Source: an uncultured Bacilli bacterium (GTDB lineage: Bacteria > Bacillota_I > Bacilli_A > RF39 > UBA660). Taken from it: a DNA stretch of 20,959 bases. A program made the translations under genes and the position numbers. Of this stretch, positions 13,872 through 20,894 are shown piece after piece. The stretch lies in assembly GCA_910586865.1 (NCBI GenBank), contig CAJUIY010000033.1, forward strand, positions 1-20,959, in the 5' to 3' direction. The notes under the pieces were generated by a model, which searched no databases, was not told the origin of the DNA, and worked only from the letters and a program-made list of their open reading frames with translations. Position 1 is the stretch's first letter, and each line of letters starts with the position of its first letter.

Positions 13872-15707
13872 TTACTCCTTTTCTATTATTTCTACATACT
13901 CATTACTAGCACCAGAATATATATATCCTGTTACTCCATATTCAGTTGATATCTTATACCATTTGCTTTTGTTATAGCCTTCTTTACTTCCTAAAATTGT
14001 AAAAATCTCTTTCTCATATACTTTTCCTAATAACTTTTCATTAGAACCAGGTTTTTCTCTAATATTGATATATTTACATTTTATTTCCAACTGTTGAACA
14101 GACTTATTTCTCTCATTACTTTGTGGTTTTAATTTAATAGAAGTATTATAGGTAATTCCTCTTATAAGAATTGCTATTGTAATTACTATTACAACTAATA
14201 AATATTTTGGATATTTATCTTTTTCAGAAAAATTTAATTTGACTCTTTTGTTATACTCTAAAACCTCTTTCTTTTCCTCAGTTGTAACATACATTACTCT
14301 TTCAGCTAATTTCCACTTAGGTTTTAAAAGAAGCAAGATGATATTTGTTAGTACAAATAAAGTAAATATTGGTGTTATATGATATCCTAAGTTGCTATAT
14401 TTAATATACAAATAAGTTAAAAGGACGATATTAACCAAGTACATAAATTTTGATATTAAATTATTCTTTTTATTTGTTATTGAAATAAAAAAAGCAAGTA
14501 AAGTAATAAAACAAGTAAGTATAATAGTAGAAGCAGCATAAGAACCATCCCTAATAAGTTCATAAAGAGAAATATTATTACGATAACCTTTAATAAAATA
14601 ACTGTCACTAAAAAGTATATAAAATATGAGCACCCCTTGTATTACAGAGATAACAAATGTAATTATTTTATAACTTCTAACGGAAGTTTCATATATTTTT
14701 TCTACTTGTTTATTAGCTGCCTGTGATTCTTTTATCTCTTTTTCTTCTTCTTCCTTCATCTTTTTGAACTTTTCATACATTTCATATGTAAATTCATCAT
14801 TCTTATTTTTTTTAGAAACATCTATTATTTTATCAATACCACGAAGCAAATCTTGCATTGCACCAACTTTATCCATCGATTGTGCTTGATACATTGCAAA
14901 TTCTTCAGGTATTTTATAAGCATCCATTTTACTATAGACTGGAATTAGGAATTTATCTTTATTCGTCTTCATCATTTCAATAAATCGTGCCCATTCATTT
15001 TTTACCCATACTGCATTGAAATATTCTTCCTTGGTACCCACAACTAACATTAACTTTGATGTTGTTAAAGCAGAATAGATGTAAGGTTCATATTCGGTAC
15101 CTATTCTATCTTCCAATGTAATTCTTGCAAAAAAAACTTTATATCCTTTTTCTATTAATTTATCATAAATATCCTGAGCTATTACACTGTCTTTTGTTCT
15201 TTCCCCATTTTCATCAGACTCTTTGTAACAGATAAAAATATCATAAGGATCTTCTTTTGATGATATCTCCAATATTTTCTTTTGAATATTGGAAATCGTA
15301 AAAGCTTCTTCTTCATAAAGTTTCAAAGCATTCCCATGTGAACTCTTTTTAATAATCTCAAATTCTTTATCTTTTAAGATTGATGAAGGTATCGTACGAT
15401 GACAAGTAGGTATCTTTTTACCAGTTTTTGGATCATCAACATACTCAACTCCATACTTACATAACAATAATCCCCAATGAGCTTCTATTTGTTTATTGTC
15501 TAACTCCAAAATAGTCTCGTATATTCCGTATGCTTTATCAAAGTCATTAGAGAGTCTAAAATCATTTGCTCTATTATATAAATTAACAATTTTTTCATCA
15601 TCTAGATTTGGTAAAGTCATAATGCTTTTGCAGTATTCACACTTACCAGTATTTGTTCCATCAATTGGAACGATATCGCCACCACACATTTTACATTTAA
15701 AGACCAT
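13872..15707 (-). CDS. Zinc ribbon-TIR-membrane-SH3b protein
   Basis: In this 611-residue protein the order is: a zinc ribbon (C5/C8 and C23/C26), a helical TPR-like stretch (about 35-85), a TIR domain (about 153-297; PYDIFICYKES start, FFARITLEDRIG loop, and NAVWVKNEWARF with E238 at the place of the NADase catalytic Glu of plant WCLxEL motifs), a charged coiled stretch (about 305-340), membrane helices (348-366, 392-411, 421-437, 446-461, 502-520) and a C-terminal SH3b domain (about 542-608; INIREKPGSN, WYKIS, GYIYS). With five helices and the TIR inside, SH3b lies outside the membrane, where such domains bind cell wall. I chose ATG 15707, with AGGTGA upstream; the GTG at 15716 would lie at the transcript start. 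NAD-cleaving activity is inferred, not shown. It heads the operon. Confidence 0.9.
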   Translation of the reverse strand: MVFKCKMCGGDIVPIDGTNTGKCEYCKSIMTLPNLDDEKIVNLYNRANDFRLSNDFDKAYGIYETILELDNKQIEAHWGLLLCKYGVEYVDDPKTGKKIPTCHRTIPSSILKDKEFEIIKKSSHGNALKLYEEEAFTISNIQKKILEISSKEDPYDIFICYKESDENGERTKDSVIAQDIYDKLIEKGYKVFFARITLEDRIGTEYEPYIYSALTTSKLMLVVGTKEEYFNAVWVKNEWARFIEMMKTNKDKFLIPVYSKMDAYKIPEEFAMYQAQSMDKVGAMQDLLRGIDKIIDVSKKNKNDEFTYEMYEKFKKMKEEEEKEIKESQAANKQVEKIYETSVRSYKIITFVISVIQGVLIFYILFSDSYFIKGYRNNISLYELIRDGSYAASTIILTCFITLLAFFISITNKKNNLISKFMYLVNIVLLTYLYIKYSNLGYHITPIFTLFVLTNIILLLLKPKWKLAERVMYVTTEEKKEVLEYNKRVKLNFSEKDKYPKYLLVVIVITIAILIRGITYNTSIKLKPQSNERNKSVQQLEIKCKYINIREKPGSNEKLLGKVYEKEIFTILGSKEGYNKSKWYKISTEYGVTGYIYSGASNEYVEIIEKE

Positions 15708-15724
15708 ACTACTCACCTGATAAA

Positions 15725-15755
15725 ATTATACCCCCCCCCCGAGCATTTTTGTCAA
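15725..15755 (-). promoter_or_regulatory. Promoter of the TIR operon with G10 in the spacer
   Basis: Minus strand: TTGACA at 15755-15750, a 19-base spacer, TATAAT at 15730-15725. Both boxes are perfect matches to the sigma-A consensus. The spacer is nine mixed bases followed by ten G directly against the -10 box. Transcription should start near 15718, giving a leader of about 11 bases that begins with the AGGTGA ribosome binding site. The spacing is two bases longer than the 17-bp optimum, so loss of two G would give the ideal promoter. Confidence 0.85.
15731..15740. repeat. Homopolymeric G/C tract of ten, likely phase-variable
   Basis: Ten consecutive C on the plus strand (G on the minus strand) stand in very A+T-rich surroundings; I saw no other run of this kind in the window. 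Runs of G or C of this length mutate by slipped-strand mispairing during replication. The tract occupies half of the -35/-10 spacer of the TIR operon promoter. Confidence 0.9.
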
Positions 15756-15803
15756 CTTATATGTAGTACACTCTGATAGGAAAACATTTTGTTATTTTGT
15801 TCA

Positions 15804-15859
15804 TAAAAAAATTCCCTTTCTCACTTAAATATCTAAACTAAATAAGTAGAAAAGGGAAT
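15804..15859 (-). terminator. Terminator insulating the TIR promoter
   Basis: ATTCCCTTT (15811-15819) and AAAGGGAAT (15851-15859) pair over nine bases, with a further TAAGT/ACTTA stem inside, and the minus-strand RNA ends in six to seven T at 15811-15805. G-T pairs join the two stems only on the minus strand, which supports this orientation. It stops transcripts from the ATPase gene ahead of the TIR promoter. Confidence 0.75.
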
Positions 15860-15877
15860 AATCCTTTATTATTTTTG

Positions 15878-16000
15878 TTATGGTTTGATTACTTCTAAAA
15901 TACCCATATAGGATTTTAAAACCTCTAGTATTATAACACTGCCATCTTTTTGATAACGTGGAATTGTAGTCACTGTGTGTTTATGATAGTCTTTATTCAC
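15878..16000 (-). pseudogene. Remnant of the 3' end of a serS gene
   Basis: A frame of 40 codons ends YQKDGSVIILEVLKSYMGIL plus EVIKP and TAA. It lines up with the last 26 residues of the complete seryl-tRNA synthetase of this window, which reads YQEDGTILIPKVLQPYMGGK and so on: Y, Q, D, G, I, V, L, Y, M and G are shared in register. The similarity is also visible at DNA level, for example the ACCCAT and CCATCTT blocks. Upstream of about 15945 it no longer resembles the intact gene, except for a possible HTV/HTL trace. No ribosome binding site or ATG is present, so it is a broken copy. It lies between the DUF4143 ATPase gene and the TIR operon. Confidence 0.7.
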
Positions 16001-16011
16001 ACTAGAAAAGA

Positions 16012-17214
16012 TTAAAAATTATCATCCATTAGAAAATCAAAAATATTGACATGTTTAACTCCATTTTTAGAGTAATCTTCCTTATTAACTGAAATAACAT
16101 ATCTAGGATAATTGTCATTAATATTATTGAAAGCATTAAACTCTCTATTTCTAGTTTCTTCATTCGACAAATCATAGCATGCTTGAATATATTTGATATC
16201 TTTATTTTTAGATGCTATAAAATCTATTTCACCAACACTCGTTTTTCCTATAAACACATCATATCCTTTTTTTACTAATTCATTATATATTAAGTTTTCA
16301 AAAGCTTGCGAATAGTTAATTTCTTTACTATTCGTTTTAATCTTTTTTACACCCAAGTCTGTTGCATAAAATTTATTTAAAGTTTTTAAAACTGCTTTAC
16401 CGTTTATATCATACCTATAAACTCTATTAACAATGAATGCTCCACAAAGAGCTTCTAAATATTTATACAAGGTATCTGTAGCTATTTTATTACCATTTTT
16501 AGCCAGGTAATCTAACACATTGGTTGCAGAAAATTCTCTTGTTTCCGTTTCTAAAACATATTGAAGTATTTTATTAAAAGACGTAATATCTGTTATTCCA
16601 AGCCTGTCCACTACATCTTTAAGAAGTATCGAATCATAAACATCTCTAATATAAATTTCTTTTGAATCATTATTTGAAAAACTAAATCTTTGTGGTAAAG
16701 TTCCCCATTCAAAAATATCCATTAATAAATCAAAGAAATTCTCTTTTTTAGTATCTGTAATTTGGACAACCTCTTTAAATGATAAGGGATTAATTCTAAA
16801 ACTTACATATCTTCCAGATAAATCAGTAGACAATTCTAAAAAAGTCATTTTACTATTTGATCCTGTAATAAAAATACTAAAACCATTTGTGATTCTTAAA
16901 GAATTGATTGCTTTTTCAAATTCATCAACTTTTTGCACCTCATCTAAAAATACATAATAAGTTTCTTTATCTTTTACTAGGCTTTTAATGTAATAATTTA
17001 ACTCCTTGGCATTTGTTATATCCGCATAATCGAGAGATTCAAAATTAATATAAATGATATGATTATCTTTAACACCACTAGATTTAATTTCCTCTATTAT
17101 TTGTTGTAAAATTACTGACTTACCACTTCTTCTTAAACCACATAAAATTTTAATTAATGAGTTTTTATGATAAAAATCCCTAATTTTATTTAAATAATAC
17201 TCTCTTTTTAACAT
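16012..17214 (-). CDS. AAA_14/DUF4143 ATPase
   Basis: This is a 400-residue protein of the widespread AAA_14-DUF4143 family. Walker A is GLRRSGKS (26-33), Walker B is VFLDEVQ (88-94) and the sensor region is IFITGSNSKM (114-123). A winged-helix-like middle follows (about 205-265), then a C-terminal PD-(D/E)XK nuclease-like half, with FENLIYNEL (about 305-313), GEIDFIA (328-334) and YIQACYDL (342-349); the usual Lys of the last motif is not evident. These ATPases occur in variable numbers and often in accessory regions; no firm function is known. GAGGTGAGA precedes the ATG. It is flanked by serS and a decayed serS end, so the gene was probably inserted here or exchanged with its neighbour. Confidence 0.9.
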   Translation of the reverse strand: MLKREYYLNKIRDFYHKNSLIKILCGLRRSGKSVILQQIIEEIKSSGVKDNHIIYINFESLDYADITNAKELNYYIKSLVKDKETYYVFLDEVQKVDEFEKAINSLRITNGFSIFITGSNSKMTFLELSTDLSGRYVSFRINPLSFKEVVQITDTKKENFFDLLMDIFEWGTLPQRFSFSNNDSKEIYIRDVYDSILLKDVVDRLGITDITSFNKILQYVLETETREFSATNVLDYLAKNGNKIATDTLYKYLEALCGAFIVNRVYRYDINGKAVLKTLNKFYATDLGVKKIKTNSKEINYSQAFENLIYNELVKKGYDVFIGKTSVGEIDFIASKNKDIKYIQACYDLSNEETRNREFNAFNNINDNYPRYVISVNKEDYSKNGVKHVNIFDFLMDDNF

Positions 17215-17525
17215 AGTCTCTCACCTCACCATTTATATTATATAACAAATCCTTTGAATTATAAAGTTTTTTTGTTAAATTGGAAAAAGATAATTATTTG
17301 CGTTATTCTTTTGATGAACTGGAAAAATATTATTTTTATTTAGGATTTGCTTGCTATAAAATAAAATGAAAAGAAAAAAACAAGAAATTCTTGTTTCATA
17401 AGGCAATCACTATATTTTTCCTTCATTTTAGAATATTCTCCTTTTGTTATTTCGTTTTAGTAATCTATTTATTAATGCTAATTTTATCGAAGAATAAAGA
17501 ATTTCATCTTTGGGTTTCTTATCTT
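17215..17525. other. 311-base gap between DUF4143 ATPase and serS
   Basis: It holds the ATPase ribosome binding site, a weak terminator for serS (17372-17396), and two short frames of doubtful value. One is a 28-codon minus-strand frame (17426-17340) with AAAGGAG in front of its ATG, but the terminator lies inside it. The other is a 29-codon plus-strand frame (17280-17369, LEKDNYLRYSFDELEKYYF and so on) with protein-like composition but no ribosome binding site. No promoter for the ATPase gene is obvious. Confidence 0.5.
17372..17396 (-). terminator. Probable serS terminator
   Basis: AAACAAGA and TCTTGTTT form an eight-base-pair hairpin with a three-base loop, followed on the minus strand by seven T. 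It is A+T-rich and therefore weak, and it lies about 130 bases after the serS stop. Confidence 0.45.
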
Positions 17526-18809
17526 TTATTTTATTTCTATTTTTGTCTTTCCACCCATGTAAGGTTGTAATACTTTCGGTATTAGAATTGTTCCATCTTC
17601 CTGATAGTTATTTTCGATTAAAGCAATTAGTCCTCTTGGAGAAGCAACTACTGTGTTGTTTAATGTTGCAAGGAATTGATTTCCCTTTTCCGTTTTCATC
17701 CTAATTCCTAATCTTCTTGCTTGAGCATCTCCTAAAGTTGAACAAGATCCCACTTCAAAATATTTTTGTTGTCTTGGACTCCATGCTTCTACATCACATG
17801 ATTTCACTTTTAAATCGGCTAAATCACCACTACAACATTCTAATGTTCTTACGGGAACATCTAGGCTTCTAAAGAATTCCACGGTATAGATCCACATCTT
17901 ATGATACCAATCCATAGCTTCTTCTGGTTTACAAAGTACTACCATTTCTTGTTTTTCAAATTGATGAACACGATATAATCCTCTCTCTTCCAGTCCATGG
18001 GCTCCTACTTCTTTTCGAAAACATGGAGAGTAACTTGTCATAGCAATTGGTAGTTCTTTTTCATCTATAATTTGTCCTTTAAATTTACCTATCATACTAT
18101 GTTCACTTGTACCAATTAAATATAAATCTTCTCCCTCGATTTTATACATCATCGCATCCATCTCTTCAAAAGACATGACTCCCGTTACTACATCACTTCT
18201 TATCATGAATGGTGGAATAGCATAGGTAAATCCTTTATCAATCATAAAGTCTCTTGCATAAGCAATCATTGCTTCATGAAGTCTTGCAATATCTCCTAGC
18301 AAGTAGTAGAAACCATTCCCACTTGTTCTTCCTGCACTATCTTTATCAAGACCACCTAATGCCTCACAAATATCGGCATGATATGGTATTTCATAATCTG
18401 GCACGAAAGGTTCTCCAAATTTTTCAATTTCTACGTTTTCACTATCATCTTTTCCAATAGGAACAGATTTATCTATAATATTTGGAATCACCATCATCTT
18501 TTCTTTTAATACTTCTGATAACTCTGCTTCTTCTTTTTCAATCTTCTCTAATTTTTCATTAATTTCTTTTACTTCTTCTTTTTTCCTATTGGCTTCTTCT
18601 ATTTTTTTATCTCGCATAAATAGACCAATTTCATTACTAATGGTATTTCTATTTTTACGAAGGTTATCTCCTTCTAGTTGAAGAGCTCTTTTTTTCTCAT
18701 CAATCTCAATTACCTCATCTACTAATGGAAGTTTTTTATCCTGAAATTTTTTCTTAATATTTTCTTTCACTATTTCTTCATTTTCTCTTACAAATTTTAT
18801 ATCTAACAT
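17526..18809 (-). CDS. serS: Seryl-tRNA synthetase
   Basis: This 427-residue class II synthetase attaches serine to tRNA-Ser. The N-terminal long coiled-coil arm that holds the tRNA is seen at about 30-105 (Lys/Glu-rich). The catalytic core has the TSE loop (234-236), motif 2 around FRKEVGAHGLEERGLYRVHQF (264-284) and motif 3 at SPRGLIALIENNYQEDG (390-406). Length is normal for the family. The core differs from the common bacterial form in the motif 3 region (ATLNNTVVASPRG where many have HTLNGSGLAVGR). It overlaps the dipeptidase gene by 7 bases and both lie behind one T-box leader, so it is controlled by uncharged tRNA. Confidence 0.97.
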   Translation of the reverse strand: MLDIKFVRENEEIVKENIKKKFQDKKLPLVDEVIEIDEKKRALQLEGDNLRKNRNTISNEIGLFMRDKKIEEANRKKEEVKEINEKLEKIEKEEAELSEVLKEKMMVIPNIIDKSVPIGKDDSENVEIEKFGEPFVPDYEIPYHADICEALGGLDKDSAGRTSGNGFYYLLGDIARLHEAMIAYARDFMIDKGFTYAIPPFMIRSDVVTGVMSFEEMDAMMYKIEGEDLYLIGTSEHSMIGKFKGQIIDEKELPIAMTSYSPCFRKEVGAHGLEERGLYRVHQFEKQEMVVLCKPEEAMDWYHKMWIYTVEFFRSLDVPVRTLECCSGDLADLKVKSCDVEAWSPRQQKYFEVGSCSTLGDAQARRLGIRMKTEKGNQFLATLNNTVVASPRGLIALIENNYQEDGTILIPKVLQPYMGGKTKIEIK

Positions 18810-19720
18810 ATTTTCATCTCCTCTAATAATTCTAAAGCATTTCGCTTTATTATTTTTTCCACTTTTTCTTCATTATAATCTTTTTTTAATATTTCGTATA
18901 GAGTCTTTTTTATCGTTTTATGAGAAAAGAGAGAAGTACCTTCTTCTATTCCAAATAAATCCGTAGCAAACTCCATATTATCTGTCGATACCATAACAGA
19001 ATCTATTCCAACTATCCCTTCCACATACTTTATCTGTTTTAAGTAATATTCTTCTAAATTTTTACTATTTTTTTCAATAAACGGTCCATACGAGACAATA
19101 CCTATTTTTCCATCTAATTCTTTTAATTCTAACATTTGATTATCTTCTAAATTTCTGGGATGAGGACATAAGGAATAACTATTGGAGTGACTTGCAATGA
19201 CAGTAAAATTTTTTCCTTCTTTCTTTAACTCTTTTAGTAGGGAAGTAGTATCATAGAATGTATTCTTATTCATATGGGATAAATCCATCATAATACCCAA
19301 ATCCACTGCTTTTCGAATAAAGCTCTTTCCTAAATCTGTTAATCCTTTTTCACTTCGATTACCCGAGCCATATTGATTCTCATTATTCCAAACTAATAAA
19401 ATATTTCTTAAACCAAGATGATATAGTTCTTCTAATTCCTTCTCATCTTTAATATAATCACAACCTTCGATACTGTAGATTACTTTCTTATCCTTAAAAT
19501 ACTTTTGAAATAATTTAGTACTTATCTGGAACATTTCTACTACATTAATTTCTGTAATATGTAACTCTTCTTCCATTTCCTTCTTACTCATAAAATAAAG
19601 ATTAGCAATAAGTCCATCTACTTCTTTTAAATCTTCTTGTATTTTTTTGATATAAGAAAAATCGTTCTTTAAATAACAACAATATAAGATAGTTAATAAA
19701 TCATAATGACAATCTACCAT
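18803..19720 (-). CDS. Membrane dipeptidase-like peptidase, family M19
   Basis: This 305-residue zinc peptidase is of the renal dipeptidase family, which cleaves dipeptides. Metal and active-site motifs are all visible: H5 and D7 in VDCHYD, E85 in SIEG, H149 in MDLSH, H178 in IASHSN, R189 in CPHPRN and D247 in STDN. There is no signal peptide, so it is cytoplasmic. I chose ATG 19720 because AGGAGGTGAGAGG lies directly upstream; an in-frame ATG at 19795 would add 25 residues without any family similarity. It is the first gene after the T-box and is translationally coupled to serS, which suggests that it releases serine or other amino acids from peptides when tRNA-Ser is uncharged (inference). 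Confidence 0.93.
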   Translation of the reverse strand: MVDCHYDLLTILYCCYLKNDFSYIKKIQEDLKEVDGLIANLYFMSKKEMEEELHITEINVVEMFQISTKLFQKYFKDKKVIYSIEGCDYIKDEKELEELYHLGLRNILLVWNNENQYGSGNRSEKGLTDLGKSFIRKAVDLGIMMDLSHMNKNTFYDTTSLLKELKKEGKNFTVIASHSNSYSLCPHPRNLEDNQMLELKELDGKIGIVSYGPFIEKNSKNLEEYYLKQIKYVEGIVGIDSVMVSTDNMEFATDLFGIEEGTSLFSHKTIKKTLYEILKKDYNEEKVEKIIKRNALELLEEMKIC

Positions 19721-19809
19721 CCTCTCACCTCCTATCGATAAGATATTAACAAACCTAAAACTTTGACACCAATTCATTCCTCTTTTGTGGTTCAATGTTT
19801 TTTAATAAC

Positions 19810-19860
19810 AAAAAAAGAATCGTACTAAAGGAGTGCTTATGCACGGTACCATCCTTTCTT
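19810..19860 (-). terminator. Conditional terminator of the T-box leader
   Basis: A stem of about 13 base pairs with one G-G mismatch is followed by a run of seven T. It shares the bases of the antiterminator, so only one of the two can form. Confidence 0.85.
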
Positions 19861-19994
19861 TTTCTTAATTATATAACGGTTTTACCGGGAAATTATCCAT
19901 CTATAGAGTAGATAAATAAGATTTAATAATTATTTTCACCAACCATAATCTCTCTAACATTAAATTTCTTATTATTATCTCTAATTCTTGATTT
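19810..19994 (-). promoter_or_regulatory. T-box riboswitch, probably tRNA-Ser
   Basis: The leader has the standard parts in order on the minus strand: Stem I with the AGAGAG element (19955-19950) and GGTTGGTG (19944-19937), a candidate specifier TCT followed by A (19912-19910), a small CGGT/ACCG stem, and the T-box AGGATGGTACCGTGC (19855-19841). The antiterminator pairs AAAGGA with TCCTTT and GTGC with GCAC. The competing terminator pairs AAGAAAGGATGGTAC with GTACGATTCTT and runs into seven T. TCT is a serine codon and the operon ends in serS, so uncharged tRNA-Ser is the expected ligand. The specifier choice is by position and context. Confidence 0.88.
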
Positions 19995-20000
19995 CTATTT

Positions 20001-20006
20001 ATTATA
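20001..20006 (-). promoter_or_regulatory. -10 box of the dipeptidase-serS transcript
   Basis: A perfect TATAAT on the minus strand overlaps the stop of the HD-domain gene, just ahead of the T-box leader. The -35 at 17 bp (TAATAA) is poor. The predicted start near 19994 matches the beginning of Stem I. Confidence 0.45.
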
Positions 20007-20478
20007 TAGCAGATTTTATTTTTTTATTATACGAATAGGCTTCTTCTTTATCTCTTATACTTTGTAAATAGTTCATACTTCTTTTATATTTTTCTGCTCT
20101 TTTAAAGGCTTTTAAGGTAATTACTTTTAATCTAGTTAAATCAGAATTATGTTCTAAATCTCCTATCTTCACATCTCTAGAAATAGGATTTCTAGATAAT
20201 TTTTCAATATATTCATGGTAAGGAACATCATCGTCACGTGTCAATAATTTAAGTGCTTCTATAACATCCTCTCCAAAGAATGCTAAATCTTCAAAAGTCC
20301 AATTGGTATCTTCCACTACATCATGTAATAAGGCAACAATGGTTCTAACCTCATCTACCATTTTTTCTGCTACAAAGATTGGATGATAAATATAAGGTTC
20401 TCCTCCTTTATCTACTTGTCCTTTATGAGATTCTTGTGCTATTTCTAATGCTTTTTTTGTTAATGGGGTTATAATCAT
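20002..20478 (-). CDS. HD-domain phosphohydrolase, RelA/SpoT-hydrolase-like
   Basis: This 158-residue stand-alone hydrolase domain resembles the (p)ppGpp hydrolase half of RelA/SpoT and the small MESH1-type enzymes. Motifs include HKGQVDKGGEPYIYHP (18-33, first metal His H32), the HD pair H52-D53 in ALLHDVVEDT, and KIGDLEHNSD (104-113, D107). There is no synthetase, TGS or ACT domain. The likely action is hydrolysis of (p)ppGpp or a related nucleotide in the cytoplasm; the substrate is not proven, since close relatives act on other nucleotides. AGGAGAG precedes the ATG. It has its own promoter (20545-20518) and lies between the spoVS terminator and the T-box leader. Confidence 0.88.
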   Translation of the reverse strand: MIITPLTKKALEIAQESHKGQVDKGGEPYIYHPIFVAEKMVDEVRTIVALLHDVVEDTNWTFEDLAFFGEDVIEALKLLTRDDDVPYHEYIEKLSRNPISRDVKIGDLEHNSDLTRLKVITLKAFKRAEKYKRSMNYLQSIRDKEEAYSYNKKIKSAI

Positions 20479-20517
20479 ACTACTCTCCTACTATATATTT
20501 TTTATCTTTTAATACCA

Positions 20518-20545
20518 ATGATATAAAGGCAGTAGAAGTAGTCAA
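20518..20545 (-). promoter_or_regulatory. Promoter of the HD-domain gene
   Basis: Minus strand: TTGACT (20545-20540), a 16-base spacer and TATCAT (20523-20518). Both boxes match consensus at five of six positions. The leader to the ATG is about 35 bases. Confidence 0.6.
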
Positions 20546-20574
20546 GTATTATTATGAACTTGCCAATATGAACA

Positions 20575-20600
20575 TCCATATTTATTATATAATAAATGGA
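20575..20600. repeat. AT-rich near-perfect palindrome
   Basis: The 26-base stretch begins TCCATATTTATTA and ends TAATAAATGGA; the arms match except for one extra base. It lies 30 bases upstream of the HD-gene -35 box and just beyond the spoVS terminator. It has no T-tract, so it could be an operator or only a hairpin. Confidence 0.4.
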
Positions 20601-20621
20601 ATTAAGATACAAGAAAAAATT

Positions 20622-20646
20622 AAAAAAAGAAGCCTATTTTGCTTCT
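20622..20646 (-). terminator. spoVS terminator
   Basis: AGAAGC (20646-20641) pairs with GCTTCT (20633-20628), followed by a run of T. The stem overlaps the last codons and the TAG stop of spoVS. Confidence 0.8.
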
Positions 20647-20894
20647 ATAATTAATTTAATTGCAGTGCGTTCTTCTCCATCAATCGCAATATCAGAAAAA
20701 GCGGGAATACACACTAAGTTCTTTCCTGATGGTGCTACAAAACCTCTAGCAATAGCAATGGCTTTGATTGCTTGATTTAGTGCTCCTGCACCTACTGCCT
20801 GAATTTCTACGGTTCCTTTTTCACGAAAGACATTAGCTAGTGCTCCTGCCACACTATTTGGATTTGATTTACTACTTACTTTAAGTGTTTCCAT
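20634..20894 (-). CDS. spoVS: Stage V sporulation protein S
   Basis: The 86-residue protein is complete and close to the family throughout: METLKVSSKSNPNSVAGALA at the start, GTVEIQAVGAGALNQAIKAI in the middle, and ARGFVAPSGKNLVCIPAF followed by the C-terminal strand. SpoVS is a small Alba-like cytoplasmic protein that in B. subtilis affects septation and late sporulation; homologs also occur in non-spore-formers, so it does not prove sporulation. GAGGAAT lies about 10 bases before the ATG. It forms a single-gene unit with its own terminator. The region upstream (20895-20959) should hold the promoter, but I see no convincing pair of boxes. Confidence 0.97.
   Translation of the reverse strand: METLKVSSKSNPNSVAGALANVFREKGTVEIQAVGAGALNQAIKAIAIARGFVAPSGKNLVCIPAFSDIAIDGEERTAIKLIIEAK

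Noticed and set aside
17280..17369. 29-codon plus-strand frame beginning TTG with protein-like sequence
   Set aside because: The composition looks coding (LEKDNYLRYSFDELEKYYF), but there is no ribosome binding site, no ATG and no family match; at most a gene remnant.
17340..17426. 28-codon minus-strand frame with AAAGGAG after serS
   Set aside because: Its coding part contains the probable serS terminator hairpin, and its hydrophobic Phe-rich end arises from the T-tract; too weak to call as a gene.
15878..17525. serS 3' end duplication as attachment-site repeats of a small integrated element
   Set aside because: The two copies differ at many positions and the interval holds no integrase or transposase, only the DUF4143 ATPase; an old serS remnant explains it better.
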